From contig VNWV01000011.1 in assembly GCA_009801085.1 (NCBI GenBank), forward strand, positions 372,001-436,000: 64,000 nucleotides of DNA, read 5' to 3'. This document shows, in pieces, positions 56,930 through 64,000 of this stretch (the stretch's first letter is position 1; the number at the start of each line of letters is the position of its first letter). Below the pieces are notes generated by a model. That model was not told the origin of the DNA and did not search any database. It saw only the letters and a program-made list of their open reading frames with translations. The position numbers and the translations under genes are program-made. Source of the DNA: Lasiodiplodia sp. COLG20 (lineage: Eukaryota; Ascomycota; Dothideomycetes; Botryosphaeriales; Botryosphaeriaceae).

Positions 56930-59142
56930 CTACTTCTCCCAATATGTCTCGATGACATCCTTCAGCTCAAAGAAGCTCGCCTTATACGCCCTCTCCTGCG
57001 TCGTCAGATTCACGTACTGCAGCCCAAACTTGACGCCAAACCCAGCCGTCCACTCGAGGTTATCCGCAATCGTCCACGCCAGCAGGCCCACCACCTTGAT
57101 GCCCTCGCTCATCGCCATCAGCACCGCGTGCACGTACTCGCGGTAGTACGTCACGCGGCCCAGGTCCATGCGGATGTCGCCGAGCAGCTTCTTGTCGTGC
57201 TCGAAGGGCTCCGTGAAGCCGAACTCGGACACGGCGATGCCGCCCGGGTGCGGCCAGGTCTGGTTGATGTAGCGCAGGAACTGCGGGATCCAGTCGGTCG
57301 CCTTGTGCAGCCAGGACGTGTACGGGTCGGCCGCGGGCCCGACCAGCCAGCCGCCGTCGGCGTCGCTCAGCTGGAAGGACGAGTTGGCGCACGTGGGGAA
57401 GAGTGGGTGCGAGTAGTTGGTCAGGCAGGCGTCGATGCCGGTGTCGGGCGCCATGTAGTATCTAGGGTGGGTGGAAGGGTCAGTATGCTTGCTTTCTTGG
57501 TTTTTCTCCGTTTATTTTTCGGTCTTTCATTAAAGTTCCCATTGCCTCCTGAAGAAAAAGGAGGGATCATGGAGGTGTTACGCATAAGGAGGAAGGGAAA
57601 GATTGGTTGGCTGAATGGAAAAAAAAAGTGGCAAGAACATAAGGAGCAGAAAAAACGAGGACCAACTCACTTCGCCGCATATGCATCATGCGCAAAGAAA
57701 TCAGCTGACCCACGGATCGTCTCCTTCTCCTCCGTGGTCAGGTCGCGCAAGAAGGTGGAGACGTAGTCCTTGAGGTAGCGCGGGTATTCGCCGTCGACGT
57801 AGATGGGATTCGCAAACCAACCCTCGTTGAAGTCCCATGCGCGCTGCGTCGCCTCAGCATCTTCGCTCGAGTTAGTTCGTGGCGTCTTGTAGTAACCATT
57901 GTTCTTGAGCGTCACGGGCCCGGTTAGGTTGAGCGACTTGGCCAGGTGGTAGGCTTTGCTGTGCGCGAGCAGTACGTGTTGGCCGCAGTAGTAGGGCTGT
58001 TGCTTCTGCAGGATGGGCACACGGCGGAAGTAATGCTCAGGCATTTGGAGGGTGCTTGATGGTAGAAAAAGAGGACTTTGTCAGTCTTCTTTCAGAATTT
58101 AGAGAGGGGGCATTCGTCTTGGTACCAGAAGCTGATGGGTTCATTGACTGTGAACCACATGGGCACTTTGTTGCCAAATCTCTCAAAGACTATCCGGGCG
58201 TAGTTGACGAAGTCGTCTACGATTTGCTCATTGGTCCATCCACCTGAAGGATATTAATACACTTCTACTCAGAGGTCTATAAATCAAACACTTACCGTAC
58301 AGATTATACAGATAGAGTGGTAGATCCCAGTGGAAACTTATGAGAGTCAGTGAAGTCCTCATGTACACAAAATCAGGGGAAAGGCATACAGTGTTACCGC
58401 AGGCTTCACGCCATACTCCAAACAAGTGTTGATTACATCTTCGTAATGTGCCAGACCAGCCTCATTGACGGGACCGCGGCCGAAAGGTAAAATGCGTGAC
58501 CAGGATAAGGAAAAGCTGTAGTAAGGCACTCCCAATGCCGCAAGCCTGGCAATGTCTGAGGTGCTCTACGTTAGTAGGAAAAACAATGTCCGCAGCTTGG
58601 TGTTCAACAAACCCTGCTTGTAGAGGTAATAATGATTGATGGCAACATCCCCCGTTTCGTTGTACAGACTGTAGTCGACGACATTGTGCAGCAGGCCATC
58701 CCAAACAGAAGGCGAACGGCCCTCGTCCTTTACCGCGCCTTCGACCTGGTAGGAGGCGCTTGCGACGCCCCACCAGAAATCTTTGGGGAAGCTCCAAGAT
58801 TCGTTCTTTGCCTGCAGCGGAGTTTGCGGACCGCTCATCCATGAAGGGTAGTGGAGCGGTGGAGGCGGGATCAATTCGGAGCTGGGCACAGGAGTGGGCG
58901 AGACGGTCGTGTTGACGGATGCGACGGCTACTGAGCCGATCCAGATGTCCCACATGTCTAACCAAAGTCAGCCATTGAAACAACAAACAAAATAAACAGT
59001 GCAGTAGCTTACCATCGACCGTCAGCTCCATTGAAGTGACCATCGCGGGATTGGAGCTTGTGGAACTGCTGCTTGGCCATACCGGCGTTTGGGCATATGC
59101 GCCTAAGCAACCAAGACAGGAAATTACAAAAAATAACTTCAT
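56930..59142 (-). CDS. secreted GH1 beta-glucosidase-like enzyme
   Basis: Seven exons (59142-59013, 58957-58613, 58555-58390, 58336-58296, 58243-58126, 58054-57671, 57461-56930) give 571 aa with a signal peptide (MKLFFVISCLGCLGAYAQ). The GH1 barrel starts near 100 with FPKDFWWGVASASYQVEG. Later blocks: YSFSLSWSRILPFG, VTLFHWDLP, the acid/base WFTVNEP, NYY after the sixth exon, and the nucleophile in VSEFGF, where most relatives have TENG. LAWTIADNLEW closes the barrel. Every junction restores a conserved block; two acceptors are AAG. A 41-bp exon (58336-58296) encodes the FHWDLP strand. It is a retaining glucosidase acting outside the cell; substrate unknown. A TGACGTCA palindrome lies 362 bp upstream (59504-59511). 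Confidence 0.9.
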
Positions 59143-60765
59143 CTTCTTGCAAAAGTCAGAGATAGCAGCGATCTTTCACAGTGAAGTACCTCGGACAAAA
59201 GCCATGAGGCTCATTATATAGACCCCCACGCCTTCGCGCATGGTTAAACACTTCGTAGATTTTCAGGCTCCGGCGGGGTGGCCGGATAAATAAGATTTAA
59301 ACTTCAGCAATGGCAAAAGAGATCATCTTTCAACCGGCTGTATACCAGCTCTATAATCGCTTTGTCTTCGTAAATTGGGTGCGGGGTACATGCAATTGGT
59401 ACTCCGCGCACTGTCGGGCTTGCATTCCCCAAAAAGTTATCGATCGGCGCTCGTTCCGAGGTACACATGTGGGGAAAGAAAGCGGAGGCGTCTTGGCTAC
59501 GCATGACGTCAAGTCGGAAAAGTAACAAGGCTTCAAGAGACTTCTGCCCGTTTGGGGATGAATGTGGATACTTTGAACTCATCATAATAATGCGCTTACA
59601 TGATCCCGGCACAGCATTGGCATTGTGGGTAAGATCGGTTGAATTCGGTGAATTTGTGGCCCGTAGGATTTATACTTCAAAGTAAGCTTATCTTTCAGAT
59701 AGAATTGAGATCTGAATTCCACATTCATACGATTTAATGGATGAGACGTAGCAGCAACAATGCATTTTATACGAGGCCTTGCTAATGCAGAAATTGTTCC
59801 CTCAATAAGTGGCGATCTACAGAGGGGTTTGCCCAAACGCGATGACAGGGATCGGATGTACCACCTCCCGGTCGGGTCCACGCGTGCTTGAAATATCCAC
59901 AGTATCACGCCATCCGCTCTCTGAGCTCTTCCAAATTCTTCTCCGGGTCATATGGCGGGGTCTTATTGACAAAGCTTTTGGGCATATCCATCTACAGATG
60001 TTAATTAGAAGTCTATCTTTCGTTAAGAAAGCATAGCTGCATCGCTTGAAAGGGGAAAAGTGGACTCTATACGAAAGAGTGTGTGGAGCTCAATATTGGA
60101 GTCAATTAGCTAGAGGCAGGGGTTCTATGCTCTTTCGTAGTATATGTAACGACGGTTTGGCCAATCAGATTCGATGGCATGCATGCAAAGTCTCGGCAGT
60201 CACTTGGCTGTTTGAAACGGAAGAACCACCAGCAAGGAACCAAGATGTTTCTAAGTCACAGGTCGAAGGACCGTAGTCCTCCCAGAGAGATAGTTCGATG
60301 CATGGACCCAATGGATGCACGTCAAAGTACGATCGCAAGTTTAAATTCCGTGACAGTGGAGACTAAGTCTCAACCTTGCTTGTCTCTGCTGCAATTCGTC
60401 TCGAAACCGGAAGATGCACACCATCACGTCCTTGATTCGTGCAAACCCCGAGACCTCTGAGACCTTTCCAGACCCACGGATCTTAGTGGCAATATAGAAG
60501 CGAAACTCACCATACACATATATATATCCGCGCCCGACAGCCCCGCTCTCGCCGGAATTTTTGCAATTCCTCTGGATTTTCTGCCCTGGAAGCTCTTGCT
60601 TTGGACCAAACGATAAATATTCCCAGGCCCTGTCTCCTTTATTGTATTACCCTCTACTTTCCTTCCCCATTTTTCCCAAGAAGTCCTTTTTCCGCCACCC
60701 AATCCCTGCTTCTCAAGAACCCCCGCTCTCCCACATCGCCACCAGCGCAACTCCTCCTCCCCACC
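59143..60765. other. divergent intergenic region
   Basis: 1.6 kb between the GH1 and monooxygenase starts. No gene. A TATATATAT run near 60522-60530 is a possible core promoter of the monooxygenase, and its leader is C/T-rich. Confidence 0.5.
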
Positions 60766-62775
60766 ATGCCTCCACCACCCAACCCCAACGCCGCGCGCGC
60801 CAACAACCCAATCCACCACGAACGCCACATCCGCGTCATCGCCGTCGGGGCGGGCGCGTCGGGACTAGTCCTCGCATACAAGCTGCAGCGGTCCTTCCGC
60901 AACTACAGCCTCACCATCTACGAAAAGGACGCCGACGTGGCGGGCACGTGGCACGAGAACCGGTACCCGGGCTGCGCGTGCGACGTGCCGGCGCACGCCT
61001 ACTCATACTCGTTCTGGCCGTACCAGAAACCGGACGTCGCGCCGACGCACGTGTACGCGAGCAGCGCGCAGATCAAGGCGTATCTCAAGGGCTTCGCGGA
61101 CGAGTTCGGGCTGGAGAAGTACGTGAGGTTGCGGACGGCGGTGGTTGGGGCGAGGTGGGTGGATGATGGGAAGAAGGAGGAAGGTGGGAAGGCGGGGTGG
61201 GAGGTGGAATGGCGAAATGAGGGGACTGGGGAGACGGGCAGGGATGAGTGCGATGTTTTGATTGATGCGACGGGGTTTTTGAATGAGTGGGAGTGGCCGA
61301 AAGTCCAGGGGCTGGAGAAGTTTGAGGGGAGGTTGATTCATACGGCGGATTGGCCGGAGGACTTTGACTTTCGCGGGAAGGATGTTGGGTTGATTGGGAA
61401 TGGGTAAGCGGGACTGCGAGCGGGCCTCTTTTGGACTGATCCTCTTCGAGGCAATTTGGGAGTCGACGGGACTGACGGCTGGTAGGTCCTCCGCCATCCA
61501 GGTCCTGCCGGCTATACAACCACACGTCAAAAGCTTGACCACGTTTATCCGATCTCCCACCTACATCGCACCACCAATGGGCACTTCGGATCAGAGGGAG
61601 TATACCGAGGAAGAGAAACAGACGTTCAAAAATCAGCCAGGAGCCCTACTGAAGCACAGGAAAGAAATAGAAGATGGACTGAACAAATACTTCGGTATGT
61701 CTCTACCCCTTCTTCAGCCCCTATTCCAAATTGAAAGCTATTCACGCGGAAATCAGCTCTCTGTTTCTATTATTTGAAGAAAAATCCTATCTCGGGAGAC
61801 ATTTCATCACTGACACGAGCCGCAATAGCCGTCTTCAAGAAAGACTCGGCCGAGCAAGCCACCTTCCGTGCCGCTATCACCGACCTGATGCGCACCAGAC
61901 TCGCCTCACGCCCAGACCTCATATCCGCACTGATCCCCAACTGGAGCGTCGGCTGCCGACGCTTCACGCCAGGCCCCGGCTACCTCGAAGCCCTCCAAGC
62001 GCCCAACGTCCGCGCCATCCTCCCGCCCTCGCCCTCCAACCCCACCAGCAGCGGCGACGTCGTCAACATCACAGCAACGCACGTCACCACAGCCGACGGC
62101 GCGCAGCACGGGCCCTTCGACGCGCTCATCTGCGCCACGGGCTTCAACACGTCGTTCCGGCCGCGCTACTCGGTGCTCAACACGGTGACGAACCGCAACC
62201 TGCAGGACGAATGGGGCGTCAACGACGCGCGCGGCTACATGGCCGTCGCGGCGGCGGGGTTTCCCAACTACCTGACCGTCTTCGGGCCCTCGAGCCCGAC
62301 GGGCAACGGCGCGATACTGTCGGCGCTCGAGGCGCAGGCCGACTACATCCTCGCGTTCCTCGACCGCTTCCAGACCGAGAACATCCGCTCGTTCGCGCCG
62401 AAGCAGCAGGCCGTCGACGACTTTAATGACCATGTCGACGCGTTCATGGCGCGCATGGTGTGGAGTGAGGATTGCCGAAGCTGGTATAAGAATCACTCGG
62501 TGTCCGGCCGCATCACCGGGTTGTGGCCTGGCAGCATGCTGCATTTCCGAGAAGCAATTAAGCAGCCGCGGTGGGATGATTGGGAGATTGTGTATGATGG
62601 GAATAGGTTTGCGTGGATGGGGAACGGGTTCAGTCAGACAGAGGTGGATCCGGAAGGCGATGTGAGCTGGTATATCAGCGAGAAGGATGATAGCGAGTTT
62701 GCGAGTAGGCGGCTGAGGAGGCAGGCGTTGACCGGGAAGAAGAAGGAGCCAGGGCCGGTGAAGGCAAAATTGTAG
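60766..62775 (+). CDS. Baeyer-Villiger-type flavin monooxygenase
   Basis: Three exons (60766-61403, 61486-61694, 61829-62775) give 597 aa. The start is the ATG in CCACCATG. FAD site GAGASG (28-33) and GTWHENRYPGCACD; the Baeyer-Villiger fingerprint F186-x-G188-x3-H192-x3-W196-P is complete; the NADPH site is G211NG213SSA, which the first junction restores. ATGF appears in the C-terminal half. Such enzymes insert oxygen beside ketones using NADPH. The second intron is modelled as 134 bp to the acceptor GCAATAG, giving NKYF-AVFKKDSAEQ as in relatives; nearer acceptors at 61756 and 61798 also keep frame and would add 10-24 residues. C-rich to G-rich switching occurs twice along the gene. Confidence 0.9.
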
Positions 62776-63257
62776 AAGGGGGAGAGAGGACATGTTTAGG
62801 AACTTGATCGATGGATGAAGGAAACAAATGCAGGCAAGCATCCCCAGGCGTGAGCTCAACAGGACACAGTATCTGACCCAGCAATATTTAAGCCGCGAAA
62901 GCGAGCGCTTCGGTTACAGATGGTTAGCGCAACGGAGCATGCTACGGCACTATGCCTTGCCACCAGAACCTTAAAGGCGTTAAACCTGAGGGTTTGTGAT
63001 TTGTGGGTTTCCCGTTTAGGTGAACGCCCGAAGCAGTCCAAGAGTTCGATTCCAGCCAAGTATCATACTTCGGTTCCTGCACTGGGTTAGGGTCAGCTGG
63101 CGGATTGCGGAAAGGTGTGACGATCCTACGGTTGCTTTTTGCCTTTTGATGCACCGCGCTCTATTTCTTGTTCTTCGCCATCTCTAGGTGCGGTCCACTT
63201 AGTTGAGCATATGATGTCCGGGGAAGAGATCCAGTTAAGCTGCCATATAGCCGGGTA
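62776..63257. other. intergenic between convergent genes
   Basis: 482 bp; no gene. A tRNA-like look near 62915-63055 was examined and rejected. Confidence 0.5.
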
Positions 63258-63648
63258 TCAAAATGTGTTAAAAGCTCGCACCAAATCCGCTCCGTTCAAG
63301 TAGTCCAGGATCCCAAAATGCCCACCCACCAGGCCTTGCTGCCCCTGTAAAAATTGCTGAAGTAACCGGCGGTTCCTCTGATTACGCATTAGCGATAATT
63401 AGAACTAGATAATTCTCGAATTCAAATACCCACCCTTTCCCATAAAACTGTTGGTCACGCTCCTTCTCCCACTTCTTCCATCTCTCTTTGTCCGGCAGGG
63501 AAGCGTCCATCCATTCTGGTTTCGGCGGCGCTGATTTCGGACTCTCGTCTGTAATTGATTTAGAGTGAGAAGAGGCGAAAATGGACTTGAATCGGGATTG
63601 CGATGCGGGGTCGGCTGTCGATGTGGATACGCTGCCAGAGTCAGGCAT
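63258..63648 (-). CDS. small conserved-looking fungal protein of unknown function
   Basis: Two exons (63648-63430, 63356-63258; intron 73 bp with GTATTT donor and CTTCAG acceptor) give 105 aa. A Ser/Thr-rich start is followed by PKPEWMDASLPDKERWKKWEKERDQQFYGKGW, a basic/aromatic helix, and after the junction by FLQGQQGLVGGHFGILDYLNGADLV. Without splicing the frame runs into FEFENYLVLIIANA and stops; the spliced form has the more natural, glycine-containing continuation and divides by three. No signal peptide or membrane segment; no function known to me. The donor is weak, so the second exon is moderately sure. Confidence 0.65.
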
Positions 63649-64000
63649 GATGGATGAGTGTGTTTGAATCTCCGGGTGGCGATATAGTGTGTAATTGTCC
63701 CGGTTGTACAAAAGGGAACTCCATCAGACTGGAGCTAGCTATATAATCTGAAAGGATAGTAATGAGCAAAGCGCGAAGGATGTGGCTATCACACCGCTGC
63801 GCCTTGTACTAATGACGCCAAAGGAATGCAAAGAGGCGGTGCTCGCTGGCGACAGGGATCGCCGGCCAGAATGCGGGGATCAGGCACGCGGCTCCAACCA
63901 ACAGCGAGTCGCGCAAAAGATGTTGGTCAAAGCTCTCCGCAACGGCCCCGTAACAACAATTAACACACATGGCCACTTTCACAACGTCGCCTTTTGCCCC
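63649..64000. other. end of window, promoter side of the small gene
   Basis: 352 bp, nothing recognised. Confidence 0.5.

Noticed and set aside
61695..61828. Nearer acceptors (61717, 61756, 61798) for the second monooxygenase intron
   Set aside because: 61717 leads to a stop; the other two keep frame but add residues absent from relatives, while GCAATAG at 61828 has a CTGAC branch site at a good distance.
8707..63000. A secondary-metabolite gene cluster (AKR, P450, BVMO, Zn2Cys6 factors, RTA1)
   Set aside because: The oxidoreductases are 20-30 kb apart with unrelated genes between, and no PKS, NRPS, terpene cyclase or DMATS core gene is present.
62915..63060. A tRNA gene with A-box-like (TGGTTAGCGCAACGG) and B-box-like (GTTCGATTCC) strings
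   Set aside because: The boxes are about 115 bp apart, the T-stem does not pair beyond one base pair, and no acceptor stem forms.
1..64000. CRISPR array, bacterial operon structure or prophage
   Set aside because: Spliced genes and fungal families throughout; no spaced direct repeats of that kind.

Overview
The window is nuclear DNA of a filamentous ascomycete (Pezizomycotina). Evidence: most genes are split by short GT-AG introns (about 43-150 bp) with CTGAC/CTAAC-type branch sites, and the families are typically fungal (HET domain, Zn2Cys6 factors, NACHT-ankyrin STAND receptor, RTA1, DUF3176, tannase, Baeyer-Villiger monooxygenase). No tRNA, rRNA or CRISPR array was seen. Coordinates below are exon-joined models built by eye; the reading phase was checked at every intron.

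Layout. 0-16.5 kb: 3' end of a DUF6546/F-box-type gene, a degenerate Ca2+/H+-exchanger-like protein, a small secreted protein (copy A), a Zn2Cys6 factor convergent with an aldo-keto reductase, a HET-domain protein, a DJ-1/PfpI protein and an 8-cysteine secreted peptide. 18-23.8 kb: a gene fragment, a DUF3176 membrane protein, an ankyrin protein and a secreted cysteine-tailed protein. 24-24.6 kb: two tandem 238-bp foldback elements. 25.2-30.8 kb: a nine-exon NACHT-ankyrin-SPRY receptor whose third intron carries a 596-bp hAT-like element. 31-40.5 kb: a P450, a Pmp3 proteolipid with a start-codon-only exon, a second Zn2Cys6 factor, a tannase/feruloyl esterase and a LURP-one-like protein. 41.8-64 kb: secreted-protein copy B, a membrane-anchored GH16 enzyme, a C-terminal J-domain protein, an RTA1-like transporter, a cysteine-rich single-pass membrane protein, a secreted GH1 beta-glucosidase, a Baeyer-Villiger monooxygenase and a small conserved protein. 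Between 42.7-46.4 and 47.9-50.3 kb lie two long stretches without a convincing gene.

The genes do not form one pathway. Three themes recur: non-self recognition or signalling (HET, NACHT-ANK-SPRY, a second ankyrin protein), an extracellular/secreted set (GH1, GH16, two related secreted proteins, two cysteine-rich secreted proteins, tannase) and scattered oxidoreductases (AKR, P450, BVMO) without a secondary-metabolite core enzyme. The most notable signals are the transposon lodged in the receptor intron, the paired foldback elements whose stem mismatches are all transitions, and a repeated switch from C-rich to G-rich coding strand inside several unrelated genes.
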